Positions 9,143 to 18,356 of a DNA stretch of 64,000 bases are shown in pieces (the first letter of the stretch is position 1; each line of letters opens with the position of its first letter). The position numbers and the translations under genes are program-made. The stretch lies in the IMG/VR virus record IMGVR_UViG_3300032267_000607, positions 1 through 64,000 of that record; one strand, written 5' to 3'. The stretch is from a virus. The notes below the pieces were generated by a model. The model was given only the letters and a program-made list of their open reading frames with translations, searched no databases and had not been told where the DNA came from.

Positions 9143-10852
9143 ATGGCATTCCAATTAAGTCCAGGAGTAATTGTCACAGAAAAGGACTTCACAAGTATAG
9201 TTCCTAATGTTGCCACAAGTGCAGGTGCATTTGTAGGTAAATTCGCATGGGGACCAATCGAAGATCCAGTGCAAATTACATCCGAAAACGAATTAGTAGA
9301 AAGATTCGGTACACCAGATGATTCAACTTTTGAATCATTTTTTACTGCAGCTAACTTTTTATCATACTCGAATAATTTATTCGTAGTAAGAGGAAATGGT
9401 TCAACTGATAGAAATGCAGGAATTAGTGGTACCGCAGTTAAAATTAAAAACGCAGAACAATACTTATCATCATATGCAGGTGGTCAAGGAACTGTTGGCG
9501 AGTTCGCAGCTAAGTGGGCTGGAGCACGTGGCAATTCTTTAAAAGTATCAATGGCTGATAAGTCAACTTTCACAGGTTGGACTTATGAAACTAGCTTTGA
9601 TAGATCGCCAGACACATCAGCTTGGGCAACATCAAATAACGTATCTAATGATGAAATTCATATTATCGTAATCGATGAAGATGGATTATTTACTGGCACA
9701 GCTGGTACAATCTTAGAAAAATTTGAATATGTTTCAAAAGCATCAGGTGCTAAAAAATCTGATGGTTCAAACAATTATTACAGAGATGTAATCAATTCAA
9801 ATTCAAAATACATTTGGTGGATGGATCATCCAACTCAATCAGCAGAAGTTAATAATGCAGCGAATGGCAGTGCGGTAGCATGGGGAACAGCTCCAGCAGC
9901 ACAACCATACAAAGATATTACAACAGCATTAAATGCTTCCTTAGTTGGTGGTGTTGATGACTATGCAGGTGTGACTGCAGGAAACATTCAAACAGGTTAT
10001 GCTTTGTTTGCAAACGATCAGCTTGACATATCGTTAGTCCTTTTAGGAAAAGCGACAGCAGCAACAGCAACTTATGTAATTAATAGCGTCGTAGAAGTAA
10101 GAAAAGATGCAGTAGCTTTTATCTCTCCAGAAGCAGCAGGTGGTTCTTATATTTCTGATGCTTCAGCGACACCAGTAGCAGATATTATAACATATAGAAC
10201 AGCACTTCCAAGTTCTTCTTATGCTATATTAGATTCTGGTTATAAATTCCAGTATGATCGTTATAATGACAAGTATCGTTATGTCCCATTAAATGGTGAT
10301 GTAGCTGGTCTTGCCGCAAGAACAGATTATGCTCAAGATCCATGGTATTCACCAGCAGGTGCAAATCGTGGTCAAATTAAAAATGTTGTTAAACTAGCAT
10401 TTAATCCAAATAGAACACAAAGAGATTCACTTTATCAAAAAGGTGTAAATCCAGTTGTGACGTTTCCAGGAGAAGGAACTCAATTATTTGGAGACAAAAC
10501 TTTATTGTCAGCACCAAGTGCTTTCGATAGAATCAATGTACGAAGATTATTCATTGTATTAGAAAAAGCGATCTCAATTGCTGCGAAAGCACAATTGTTT
10601 GAGTTCAATGATGCTTTCACTCGTGCTCAATTCAAAAATCAAATAGAACCATTCTTAAGAGACGTACAAGGTCGTCGTGGTATTACTGATTTTAGAGTTG
10701 TGTGTGATGAAACAAATAATACAGGTGCAGTAATCGACAGAAATGAATTTGTAGCAAGCATTTTCATTAAACCTAATCGCTCAATCAACTTCATTAATCT
10801 AACATTTGTAGCAGCAAGATCAAGTGTTAATTTTAGTGAAATCGGTGGCTAA
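9143..10852 (+). CDS. 18: Contractile tail sheath protein gp18
   Basis: A 569-residue sheath subunit. The N-terminus FQLSPGVIVTEKDFTSIVPN is the typical myovirus sheath start, followed by GAFVGKFAWGPIEDP. The C-terminus carries the conserved sheath core (INVRRLFIVLEKAISIAAK, then FEFNDAFTRAQF and a DFRVVCDETNN strand). T4 gp18 has 659 residues; the middle domain is smaller here. It has its own late promoter box and a strong Shine-Dalgarno, as expected for an abundant protein. Confidence 0.96.
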   Translation: MAFQLSPGVIVTEKDFTSIVPNVATSAGAFVGKFAWGPIEDPVQITSENELVERFGTPDDSTFESFFTAANFLSYSNNLFVVRGNGSTDRNAGISGTAVKIKNAEQYLSSYAGGQGTVGEFAAKWAGARGNSLKVSMADKSTFTGWTYETSFDRSPDTSAWATSNNVSNDEIHIIVIDEDGLFTGTAGTILEKFEYVSKASGAKKSDGSNNYYRDVINSNSKYIWWMDHPTQSAEVNNAANGSAVAWGTAPAAQPYKDITTALNASLVGGVDDYAGVTAGNIQTGYALFANDQLDISLVLLGKATAATATYVINSVVEVRKDAVAFISPEAAGGSYISDASATPVADIITYRTALPSSSYAILDSGYKFQYDRYNDKYRYVPLNGDVAGLAARTDYAQDPWYSPAGANRGQIKNVVKLAFNPNRTQRDSLYQKGVNPVVTFPGEGTQLFGDKTLLSAPSAFDRINVRRLFIVLEKAISIAAKAQLFEFNDAFTRAQFKNQIEPFLRDVQGRRGITDFRVVCDETNNTGAVIDRNEFVASIFIKPNRSINFINLTFVAARSSVNFSEIGG

Positions 10853-10872
10853 TAATTAAAGGAGAAACTTAA

Positions 10873-11466
10873 ATGGCTGATATAGCAGATTTTAAAGCAC
10901 AAATGACTGGTGGCGGAGCACGTCCCAATCAATTTCGTGTTGAGTTAATTTTCCCTAGCTACGTTGTTGCAGGGATTTTGGCAAGTGCACAAGCACAATT
11001 TTTATGTAAAGCAGCACAATTACCAGCAAGCACAATAGAGAACATTCCAGTTCAATATCGTGGTCGTGCTGTTAATTTTGCAGGAGAAAGAACATTTGCT
11101 CCATGGACTGTCACAGTTTACAATGATACAAATTTCAATGTAAGAAATGCGATGGAACGTTGGTCAAATGGTATTCAAAATTATCAAACAACTAATGGTC
11201 GTGTAAATCCAAGAGATTATCAAACGGATTTAGTAGTAAGACAATTAGATCGTTCAGGTGCAATTATTAAATCATATCGTTTTGTTGATGCTTATCCAAT
11301 TTCTATTGGTGTAGTTCAATTAGACTATGATACAGCAAATGCAGTTGAAACGTTTGATGTTGAATTTCAATACAATTACTTTGATAGTGATACAGCTTCA
11401 CGTGATGGTGTAGGAGTGAATATTTCAATTGATACACCAATTGGTTCATTCCCAATTAAAATATAA
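10873..11466 (+). CDS. 19: Tail tube protein gp19
   Basis: A 197-residue protein (T4 gp19 is 163) with the tube N-terminal pattern ADIADFKAQMTGGGARPNQF, and LPASTIENIPVQYRGRAVNFAG followed by WTVTVYNDTNFNVRNAMERW, characteristic of the T4-like inner tube hexamer subunit. A tidy AAAGGAG ribosome site precedes the ATG. It immediately follows the sheath gene, the standard order. Confidence 0.95.
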   Translation: MADIADFKAQMTGGGARPNQFRVELIFPSYVVAGILASAQAQFLCKAAQLPASTIENIPVQYRGRAVNFAGERTFAPWTVTVYNDTNFNVRNAMERWSNGIQNYQTTNGRVNPRDYQTDLVVRQLDRSGAIIKSYRFVDAYPISIGVVQLDYDTANAVETFDVEFQYNYFDSDTASRDGVGVNISIDTPIGSFPIKI

Positions 11467-11472
11467 TAACAG

Positions 11473-11488
11473 AGTTCTAAAAAGAACT
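11473..11488 (+). other. Short hairpin between genes 19 and 20
   Basis: AGTTCT-AAAA-AGAACT forms a perfect 6-bp stem with a tetraloop just after the tube gene stop. It has no U-run, so a role in RNA processing or in lowering downstream expression is more plausible than termination. Confidence 0.4.
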
Positions 11489-11500
11489 TAGAAATAGATT

Positions 11501-13066
11501 ATGGCAGAATTATTTGGCTTTGAGATTAAAAGAAAAACACCGAAGAAAGAACTTAGTTCGGTTGTCACACCATCTAATGTAGATGGTTCGACGTTGGTAG
11601 CAGACGCATCGGCATATTATGGATTAACACTTGATTTAGATGCGAGTATTAAGGGCGAAAACGATTTAATAAAAAGATATCGTGAAGTTTCTTATTACCC
11701 AGATGCTGATAATGCAATTGAAGACATTGTAAATGAATCAATTGTATTAGATAATCAACGTCTTTCAGTTGACGTAGTTTTAGACGATTTAAAAGCATCA
11801 GATAATATTAAAGAAGCTATAAGAAAAGAGTTCGAAGAAGTTTATAAATTATTAGATTTTGATTTACGTGGTCATGATATATTTCGTACATGGTATGTTG
11901 ATGGAAGACTGTACTATCATATAGTTATAGATCCAAAAAATACTAAAAACGGAATTAATGAATTAAGATTTATAGATCCACGTAAAATTCGTAAGATTAA
12001 GAATTATAAAAAAGAAAGAAATGATAAGGGTGTTGACGTAGTAAAAGATATACAAGAATACTACATTTACAATGACAAAGGAATTACTGATAGTTTAGCA
12101 ACAGGTATTAAACTATCTTTAGATTCAGTTGTATTTGCTCCATCAGGATTAACTGATTTAAATTCTGGTATGATATTATCGCATTTACATAAAGCGATAA
12201 AACCAGTGAACCAGTTAAAAATGGTAGAAGATAGTATAGTAATCTATCGAATATCAAGAGCACCTGAACGAAGAATATTTTATATTGATGTTGGTAATCT
12301 GCCTAAGTTAAAAGCAGAGCAGTATGTAAACGACATCATGAATAAGTTTAGAAATAAAGTTGTATATGATGCATCAACAGGTGAAGTACGAGATGATCGT
12401 AAACACATGTCAATGCTTGAAGACTTTTGGATGCCAAGAAGAGAGGGTGGTAGAGGAACTGAAATTACTACACTCCAAGGTGGACAAAATTTAGGCGAGA
12501 TAGCTGATGTACAATATTTTCAAAAGAAATTATATCAATCTTTAAATGTTCCTGTCACAAGATTGTTAAGTGAAACAGGATTTAATTTAGGAAGAGCAAG
12601 TGAAATAAGTCGTGATGAATTAAACTTCCAAAAGTTTATTGATAGATTAAGACGTAAATTTAGCACTATATTTTACAGTCTTTTAAGAGTGCAATTAATT
12701 CTAAAAGGAATTATAAAAGATCAAGAGTGGGAACAGTTTTCTCAAGATATTCGTTTTGATTTTTTAAAAGATAATTTCTTTACTGAATTAAAAGAAAACG
12801 AAATACTTGCTCAAAGAATTAATATGTTAAATTCTATTGAACAATATATTGGAAAATATTACAGTATTAGTTGGGTTCGTAAGAACATATTAAGACAAAC
12901 AGAAGATGATATTTCGAAAATTGATAAAGAAGTAGCAGGCGAGCAAAGTAAAATACAAGATTTAAAAGTAGCTCAAACTGCTGAAACAGATGATGAAGCA
13001 ATAGATGCAGAACAAGATAAAATTGATCTTGAATCTTCTCTTGTTGATAATACTAAAAAGGAATAA
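11501..13066 (+). CDS. 20: Portal protein gp20
   Basis: A 521-residue portal (T4 gp20 is 524). Visible family blocks include ENDLIKRYREVSYYPDADNA, IEDIVNESIV, the IYRISRAPERRIFYIDVGNLP segment, VYDASTGEVRDDRKHMSMLEDFW and the conserved LSETGFNLGRASEISRDE. It forms the dodecameric DNA gate and the nucleus for prohead assembly. Genes for core, protease, scaffold and capsid follow, as in T4. Confidence 0.97.
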   Translation: MAELFGFEIKRKTPKKELSSVVTPSNVDGSTLVADASAYYGLTLDLDASIKGENDLIKRYREVSYYPDADNAIEDIVNESIVLDNQRLSVDVVLDDLKASDNIKEAIRKEFEEVYKLLDFDLRGHDIFRTWYVDGRLYYHIVIDPKNTKNGINELRFIDPRKIRKIKNYKKERNDKGVDVVKDIQEYYIYNDKGITDSLATGIKLSLDSVVFAPSGLTDLNSGMILSHLHKAIKPVNQLKMVEDSIVIYRISRAPERRIFYIDVGNLPKLKAEQYVNDIMNKFRNKVVYDASTGEVRDDRKHMSMLEDFWMPRREGGRGTEITTLQGGQNLGEIADVQYFQKKLYQSLNVPVTRLLSETGFNLGRASEISRDELNFQKFIDRLRRKFSTIFYSLLRVQLILKGIIKDQEWEQFSQDIRFDFLKDNFFTELKENEILAQRINMLNSIEQYIGKYYSISWVRKNILRQTEDDISKIDKEVAGEQSKIQDLKVAQTAETDDEAIDAEQDKIDLESSLVDNTKKE

Positions 13067-13069
13067 TTT

Positions 13070-13255
13070 ATGGAAATGAAAAACAAAATTAAAGACTTAA
13101 TTGATAATATTGAAATAGGAAATGCTGACGCAATTAATGCATCGTTTTCAACAGTAATGGCTGAAAAAGTATCAGCAAGATTAGATAGTTTAAAGCAAGA
13201 AGTTGCTAATGTGGTATTTAAAGATAAAATAGAAAATAACGAAAAAAATAATTAG
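13070..13255 (+). CDS. 67: Small prohead core protein, gp67-like
   Basis: A 61-residue charged protein between portal and protease genes, the position of T4 genes 67/68. The pattern DLIDNIEIGNADAINASF followed by VMAEKVSARLDSLKQEVA resembles small prohead core proteins of T4-like phages. It is likely an internal scaffold component digested during head maturation. Assignment rests on position and the short helical pattern. Confidence 0.65.
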   Translation: MEMKNKIKDLIDNIEIGNADAINASFSTVMAEKVSARLDSLKQEVANVVFKDKIENNEKNN

Positions 13256-13266
13256 GAGTATTACTA

Positions 13267-13689
13267 ATGGCTGTCACAAAGACTATATTAAAAAAATCAA
13301 AAAATGAAGTTGTTGTTAAATTTGCAAATAACTCAGGAAATAATCAAACTTCAACTTTTGATTTAAGTGTAGATGCTTTATTGAGCACTGAAGTAATTGA
13401 AGGCACAGTAAAAGTTAATATTTTAGCAATAGGTTTCTCTGGGCTTAATGGTTCTCATTTCACTTTATCAAGAAACTCAGTAGGTATATTTGCTGCTCCT
13501 TGTGACCAACCAGATCAATTTTATTTTGAAGGATTTGTTGATGGAATTAATAACACAAGTGATATTGTTTGTAGTATGTCAGGCGAATGTTATGTGTATT
13601 TAACATTACGCAAAAATTCAGGATTTGAAACTAAAATAGAGACAGCACAATTTGGTTCTTATGATGATGACACTGCTAGAGGTAGTTAG
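13267..13689 (+). CDS. Conserved virion-associated protein in gene 68 position
   Basis: A 140-residue beta-rich protein (AVTKTILKKSKNEVVVKFAN start; GFSGLNGSHFTLSRNSVGIF in the middle). I recall similar proteins between the core and protease genes of marine T4-like phages, where they are annotated as structural or hypothetical. It does not resemble the helical T4 gp68. It has a clear AATTAGGAGTATT ribosome site and lies in the capsid operon, so a head role is inferred. Confidence 0.6.
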   Translation: MAVTKTILKKSKNEVVVKFANNSGNNQTSTFDLSVDALLSTEVIEGTVKVNILAIGFSGLNGSHFTLSRNSVGIFAAPCDQPDQFYFEGFVDGINNTSDIVCSMSGECYVYLTLRKNSGFETKIETAQFGSYDDDTARGS

Positions 13690-13693
13690 TTAA

Positions 13694-14353
13694 ATGAAAC
13701 TTATTAGAGAATTTACAGAATCAGTAAAATATTTAATTGAATCTCCAACAAGTGCAGGAGCAAGTAAAAATTATTTTATTGAAGGAGTATTTTTACAAGG
13801 TGAAATTAAAAATCGTAATGGTAGAGTATATCCTATGGATATAATGAAAAAAGAAGTTGAAAGATATACAAAAGAAAATATTGACAAGAATCGTGCGTAT
13901 GGTGAATTAGGACATCCTGATTCTCCTACTATTAATTTAGATAGAGTATCGCACATGATAAAAGAATTGAAGCTTGAAGGCAATAATTATGTCGGAAAAG
14001 CGAAAATAATGGATACACCATATGGTAAAATCGTTAAGAGTTTAATTGACGAGGGTGCTAATTTAGGTGTTTCATCTAGAGGGATGGGATCGTTAAGAGC
14101 AAGAAATGACGGAACTCAATTAGTACAAGATGACTTTATGCTAGCGACAGCTGGTGATATAGTTGCTGATCCATCAGCGCCAGACGCATTTGTGCGAGGT
14201 GTTATGGAAGGAAAAGAGTGGGTGTTCGTTGATGGTAAATTCCTTGAGAAAGACATAGAGCAAGTAAGAAAAGAGATAGCAAGTACAAATAGAATAGCCC
14301 TTGCTGAAGCTCAAGCAATTCAGTTTGCAAACTTTCTTAAGAAAATAAAATAA
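13694..14353 (+). CDS. 21: Prohead maturation protease gp21
   Basis: A 219-residue serine protease of the T4 gp21 family (T4: 212). The core contains NRNGRVYPMDIMKKEVERY, the His motif GELGHPDSPTI (H74) and the Ser motif GVSSRGMGSL (S127/S128). The N-terminal MKLIREFTESVKYLIESP resembles capsid-targeting peptides. The enzyme processes scaffold and capsid proteins after (L/I)xE-type sites, cutting gp22 and activating gp23. Confidence 0.95.
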   Translation: MKLIREFTESVKYLIESPTSAGASKNYFIEGVFLQGEIKNRNGRVYPMDIMKKEVERYTKENIDKNRAYGELGHPDSPTINLDRVSHMIKELKLEGNNYVGKAKIMDTPYGKIVKSLIDEGANLGVSSRGMGSLRARNDGTQLVQDDFMLATAGDIVADPSAPDAFVRGVMEGKEWVFVDGKFLEKDIEQVRKEIASTNRIALAEAQAIQFANFLKKIK

Positions 14354-14360
14354 CTAAATA
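14354..14360 (+). promoter_or_regulatory. Candidate late promoter box upstream of gene 22
   Basis: TAACTAAATATG lies right after the protease stop and 46 nt before the scaffold ATG, matching the ACTAAATA pattern of the other late boxes. An AATGG..CCATT inverted repeat follows immediately. Confidence 0.6.
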
Positions 14361-14405
14361 TGAATGGAAAACCATTCTTTATACATTTAAATTAGGAGAA
14401 TATAA

Positions 14406-15998
14406 ATGAAGATCGAACAAACTATCGCAAAGCTGTTAGCTGAAGCGAACAAAGCTAAATCTCTATTATCTGAACAAGATAAAGAGGGAAGTGCTTATGC
14501 TATTGGCATGGCAAAAGCTAAAGAAATTACAGGTGATGAACCACCTCTTGAAAAAGAAACAATCAAAAAAGCACACGACATTGCTAAAGGTATTCTTAAG
14601 AAAGAAGAAATCAATCCATTCAGTGGTCAAGCATTAAAGACTGAAGAGACTGAAGAAGAAAAGAAAAAAAGAGAAGAAGAAGAAAAGGCAAAAGCAGAAG
14701 CAGAAAAATCTACTAAATCTGAATCAGAAGTGGCTCCTAACACAGATGATAAGAAAAAAGAAGATGAAAAAGCTAAAGAAAAAGAAATCGTAAAAAAAAC
14801 AGAAATGACTGACGACGAAAAGAAAAAAGCTGAAGACGAAGCAAAAGCTAAAGCTGAAAAAGAAAAAGCTGAAGTTAAATCAGAAGCTGAATTAACAGAT
14901 AAACAAAAAACTTTACCACCTGCATTGCAAAAAGCAATTAAGGATAAAGAAGAAAAAGAAACTGTTAAAGAAGAAACTGAAGAAGAAAAAGCTAAAAGAG
15001 AAGCTGAAGAAAAAGCTAAAGCAGAAAAAGAAAAAGCTGAAGTAAAGTCAGAGTCTGAAGATAAAAAAGAAGACGAAAAAGATGAAGATGAAAAAGAAAT
15101 GAAATCTGAGTCTGAAGATGAGTCAGAAGATGAAGATGAAAAAGAAATGAAATCTGAGTCTGAATCTGAAGATGATGAAGAAAAAATTAAAGAAAAAAAT
15201 GCTAAAAAGCCAGACGAAGTGAAAATGAACGAAAAAACTAATGAATCAGTTAAAGTAGATGTATCTGCTGATGTTGAAGCATTATTAAAAGGTGAAACAC
15301 TTTCTGAAGACTTTAAAGCAAAAGCAAAAGTAATATTCGAAAACGTAGTAATCAATAGAGTAAAAACTGAGATTGCTCGTATTTCAAATGAATTGACAAC
15401 TGAAAATGCTAAAAACATGTCAGTTATCAAAGAGAGCCTGATTGAAAAAGTTGATGGATATCTCAGCTATGTAGTTGAGCAGTGGGTCTTACAAAATGAA
15501 ATCGCTCTTGAATCAGGTATTAAGACTGAAATACTTGAAGACTTTGTAAGTGGTTTAAGAAATTTATTCGAAGACCATTACATTGAAGTACCAAATGAAA
15601 GATTTGATGTACTTTCTGATCTTCAAGATCAACTTAATACTACCAAGAAAAAACTTGATGAAGCTACAACTGAAAATGCTAAAATTTCTAAAGCATTTAG
15701 TGATTTACGAAAAAATGAAATCATATCAGTAGTTTCAAAAGATCTAGTGTCAACAGATGCAGAAAAACTTAAATCATTAGCTGAAGAGCTAACGTTTGAA
15801 GATGATGCGTCTTTTGAGAGAAAAGTACAGACAATAAGAGATAATTATTTCTCAGCAGTGTCTGCGACTCAAAATTCTACTAAAACAATGGTAGATACAA
15901 TAGTGACTGATGAGCCAATCGTTATCAACGAGTCAGCTAAAATAACTGACGTAAAAATAGCTGCATATGCAGAACTATTAACTCGCTCAAAGAAATAA
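14406..15998 (+). CDS. 22: Prohead scaffold/core protein gp22 with long Glu/Lys-rich insertion
   Basis: The scaffold protein is 530 residues, about twice T4 gp22 (269). Residues 1-75 and about 285-530 look like the gp22 core; the C-terminal part has DVEALLKGETLSEDFKAKAK, then VFENVVINRVKTEIARI and the YVVEQWVLQNEIALE helix. Residues about 78-280 are a low-complexity, highly charged region of E, K, D, S and A with repeated KAEKEKAEVKSE and DEKEMKSESE units. In T4 gp22 is degraded by gp21 before DNA fills the head. The insertion may set core volume or add easily cleaved mass. Ribosome site: TTAGGAG. Confidence 0.88.
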   Translation: MKIEQTIAKLLAEANKAKSLLSEQDKEGSAYAIGMAKAKEITGDEPPLEKETIKKAHDIAKGILKKEEINPFSGQALKTEETEEEKKKREEEEKAKAEAEKSTKSESEVAPNTDDKKKEDEKAKEKEIVKKTEMTDDEKKKAEDEAKAKAEKEKAEVKSEAELTDKQKTLPPALQKAIKDKEEKETVKEETEEEKAKREAEEKAKAEKEKAEVKSESEDKKEDEKDEDEKEMKSESEDESEDEDEKEMKSESESEDDEEKIKEKNAKKPDEVKMNEKTNESVKVDVSADVEALLKGETLSEDFKAKAKVIFENVVINRVKTEIARISNELTTENAKNMSVIKESLIEKVDGYLSYVVEQWVLQNEIALESGIKTEILEDFVSGLRNLFEDHYIEVPNERFDVLSDLQDQLNTTKKKLDEATTENAKISKAFSDLRKNEIISVVSKDLVSTDAEKLKSLAEELTFEDDASFERKVQTIRDNYFSAVSATQNSTKTMVDTIVTDEPIVINESAKITDVKIAAYAELLTRSKK

Positions 15999-16029
15999 AT
16001 TTAAAAAACAATAATAACGGAGAAACAAA

Positions 16030-17280
16030 ATGAAAAGTAGACAAGATCTATTAAAAAAATGGGCTCCTGTATTAGATCACGAAGGTGTTGCACCTATTAA
16101 AGATGCATACCGAAAAGAAGTGACAGCTGTTCTATTAGAGAACCAAGAGCGTTCTATTAATGAAGAAAAGCAAGCACTTTTTGAAGCAACTCACGCGAAC
16201 GCAGCTGGTGCTTTACCAGACAGTTCAGGAGTAGCTAAATTTGATCCAATATTGATCTCATTAGTACGTAGAGCAATTCCACAAATGATCGCTTATGACA
16301 TTTGCGGAGTTCAACCTATGACACAACCAACTGGTTTAATATTTGCTATGAAAAGCAGATATACAGCTCAGAATGGTACTGAAGCATTATTTAACGAAGC
16401 TGATTCAGACTTCGGTGGTACAGGCACGCATGCTGGTTCAAATCCAGTAAGTGGTGGCTATACAACTGGAACTGGTTTAGCAACTACTGATGCTGAAGGA
16501 TTAGGCGATTCAGGAACGTTCAATCAAATGGCGTTTTCAATCGAGAAAACTTCAGTGACTGCGAAAACTCGTGCTTTAAAAGCTGAGTACACAGTTGAAT
16601 TAGCACAAGATCTAAAATCAGTTCATGGTTTAGATGCTGAGAGTGAATTATCAAATATCCTATCTACTGAAATCCTTGCGGAAATCAATAGAGAAGTAAT
16701 TAGAACAGTTTACACATCAGCTAGAACAGGAGCTCAAGTCGGCACAACAACTGCTGGTACTTTTGATCTTGATGTAGATTCAAACGGAAGATGGTCAGTT
16801 GAGAAATTCAAAGGATTATTATTCCAAGTAGAGAGAGAAGCAAACGTTATAGCACAAGAAACACGTAGAGGAAAAGGTAATTTCATTATCGCTTCTTCTG
16901 ATGTTGCGAGTGCATTAGCAATGTCTGGTGCTTTAGACTATGCTCCAGCTCTTTCAACAAATCTTAATGTAGATGAAGCTTCTACAACTTTTGCTGGTGT
17001 CCTTAATGGTCGCTACAAAGTGTTCGTAGATCCATATTCTGCTAATAATGCAGCAACTCAGTTGCTATTAGTAGGATACAAAGGTAGTTCAGCATTTGAT
17101 GCTGGTATCTTCTATTGTCCATACGTTCCATTACAATTGGTGCGTGCAGTAGATCCTTCTACATTCCAACCAAAAATAGCGTTTAAAACACGTTATGGTA
17201 TGGTAGCGAATCCATTCGCAGGATTAACATCAAACACGAACTTCTACTATCGTAAAGTTGCCGTGACAAACTTGATGTAA
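16030..17280 (+). CDS. 23: Major capsid protein gp23
   Basis: A 416-residue HK97-fold capsid protein of the short marine T4-like type (T4 gp23: 521). Conserved stretches include the N-terminal LLKKWAPVLDH, the scaffold-processing region QALFEATHANAAGA (a plausible gp21 cut after LFE), FDPILISLVRRAIPQMIAYDICGVQPM, and C-terminal GMVANPFAGLTSNTNFYYRK. It follows gene 22 by 31 nt with an AACGGAG ribosome site and ends at a strong terminator. No gene 24 vertex paralogue is visible in the window. Confidence 0.98.
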   Translation: MKSRQDLLKKWAPVLDHEGVAPIKDAYRKEVTAVLLENQERSINEEKQALFEATHANAAGALPDSSGVAKFDPILISLVRRAIPQMIAYDICGVQPMTQPTGLIFAMKSRYTAQNGTEALFNEADSDFGGTGTHAGSNPVSGGYTTGTGLATTDAEGLGDSGTFNQMAFSIEKTSVTAKTRALKAEYTVELAQDLKSVHGLDAESELSNILSTEILAEINREVIRTVYTSARTGAQVGTTTAGTFDLDVDSNGRWSVEKFKGLLFQVEREANVIAQETRRGKGNFIIASSDVASALAMSGALDYAPALSTNLNVDEASTTFAGVLNGRYKVFVDPYSANNAATQLLLVGYKGSSAFDAGIFYCPYVPLQLVRAVDPSTFQPKIAFKTRYGMVANPFAGLTSNTNFYYRKVAVTNLM

Positions 17281-17305
17281 TCTAAGAAGTTGATTATATA
17301 ATTTT

Positions 17306-17337
17306 AAAGGGGGGGATGAATTAATCTCCCCCTTTTT
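17306..17337 (+). terminator. Rho-independent terminator after capsid gene
   Basis: AAAGGGGGGGA and TCTCCCCCTTT form an 11-bp stem (one G-U) around an 8-nt loop, followed by a T-run. It is the strongest intrinsic terminator in the window and closes the capsid operon. Confidence 0.92.
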
Positions 17338-17345
17338 CATTTATA

Positions 17346-17352
17346 CTAAATA
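17346..17352 (+). promoter_or_regulatory. Candidate late promoter box, near-leaderless start
   Basis: TATACTAAATAATT sits between the capsid terminator and the next gene. The box ends 8 nt before the ATG at 17361, so a T4-like late start point would fall within a few bases of the start codon. Confidence 0.6.
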
Positions 17353-17360
17353 ATTATAAT

Positions 17361-17924
17361 ATGACTCTTAAAACTTCAAATAAACCATCAAATACTAACC
17401 CACTTAATCCTAACGGATTTTCTTTTTCATTTGCACGTATTCCAAATGTAAATTATTTCGTTCAGTCGATTAATATACCTGATCTTACATTAGGTGAAGT
17501 TGTTCAAGCAACTCCACTTTCAGATGCTTACATTCCAGGAGAAAAACTTGTTTATGGTGTTTGTAATTTAGAATTTATAGTAGATGAAGATATGGAAAAT
17601 TATCTCGCACTATATCGTTGGATGGTCGCTCTTGGCAAACCAAGAAACTATGAACAATATTTAAATTTTCCAACTACCGACACTGAAGCTTATAAAGCAA
17701 ATTTAAAAGAATTAGCAAAAAATTATTCAGATGGCACATTATTAATACTAAATAATAATAACGGAATTAGTAAAATAATCACGTTTAAAGATATGTTCCC
17801 AACAGGATTGTCGTCGATGACATTCGACTCTAAAAATACTGATGTGACTTATATTACAAATAGTGTGACCCTAAGATATAGTTATTTTACAATACAGAGT
17901 CCTACCTCTTCGACAGTCAATTAA
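17361..17924 (+). CDS. Tail tube-fold structural protein (gp3-like candidate)
   Basis: A 187-residue protein with a pattern like T4-family tube proteins: GFSFSFARIPNVNYFVQSIN, then a strand with PGEKLVYGVCNLEFIVDED and a helix MENYLALYRWMVALG. Its layout parallels gp19 at 10873. In marine T4-like phages a tail completion protein called gp3 commonly follows gene 23, which fits this location; a duplicated tube or tube-initiator (gp54-like) protein is the alternative. It has a late promoter box and no Shine-Dalgarno. Confidence 0.6.
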   Translation: MTLKTSNKPSNTNPLNPNGFSFSFARIPNVNYFVQSINIPDLTLGEVVQATPLSDAYIPGEKLVYGVCNLEFIVDEDMENYLALYRWMVALGKPRNYEQYLNFPTTDTEAYKANLKELAKNYSDGTLLILNNNNGISKIITFKDMFPTGLSSMTFDSKNTDVTYITNSVTLRYSYFTIQSPTSSTVN

Positions 17925-17946
17925 AATACAAAAGAAAGACTGTTAA

Positions 17947-18315
17947 ATGCAAAAAAATATATTCATATTATTTTTATCATTTTTGCTTACTATTGGAGCA
18001 GGGCGAAGCTTTGCTCAAGAATCATTACCAAAAAGCGATAAGTACCCAGATTCATCTTGGATTGAAGAAATACCAGTAGTTTGTAATGACTCCACAACAC
18101 TTCATACTTTTTTAGAATCTAAAGGTTGGTTTATGTCAAAAACATACACTGGAAGAACTGGTGCTGAAGTTGATGGAAAACCAATCTTTATTATAGCACA
18201 TTATAAGAATGCAAAATTACCAAAATCAATTATAGAAACATTCACTGTTTTATCAGGTGAATCTTGCATAATACATCAAGGATTTGACGAAAAATATACT
18301 TCAAATAAAGTTTAA
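17947..18315 (+). CDS. Small secreted protein of unknown function
   Basis: A 122-residue protein with a textbook signal peptide: MQKN, a hydrophobic core IFILFLSFLLTIGAG, and a likely cleavage after SFAQ or SFA. The mature part has two Cys (CND and CIIH) that could form a disulfide in the periplasm. I do not recognise the family. It lies between a tail gene and uvsY and might act in the host envelope or be a virion component. Confidence 0.65.
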   Translation: MQKNIFILFLSFLLTIGAGRSFAQESLPKSDKYPDSSWIEEIPVVCNDSTTLHTFLESKGWFMSKTYTGRTGAEVDGKPIFIIAHYKNAKLPKSIIETFTVLSGESCIIHQGFDEKYTSNKV

Positions 18316-18320
18316 AACCA

Positions 18321-18349
18321 TTTACTTACAAGCTTTTTTATAGTATAAT
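18321..18349 (+). promoter_or_regulatory. Sigma70-type promoter for uvsY operon, leaderless
   Basis: TTTACT (18321-18326), 17-nt spacer, TATAAT (18344-18349). The expected start point (about 7 nt downstream) coincides with the uvsY ATG at 18357, so the mRNA would have essentially no leader. Confidence 0.8.
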
Positions 18350-18356
18350 ATGAATT

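Noticed and set aside
14627-15430. A 267-codon minus-strand open frame opposite gene 22
   Set aside because: It is the complement of the Glu/Lys repeat (poly Ser/Phe) and has no coding signature.
17361-17924. Firm naming of this gene as T4 gene 3
   Set aside because: The sequence supports a tube-like fold, but gene 3, a second gp19 or a gp54-like protein cannot be told apart by eye.
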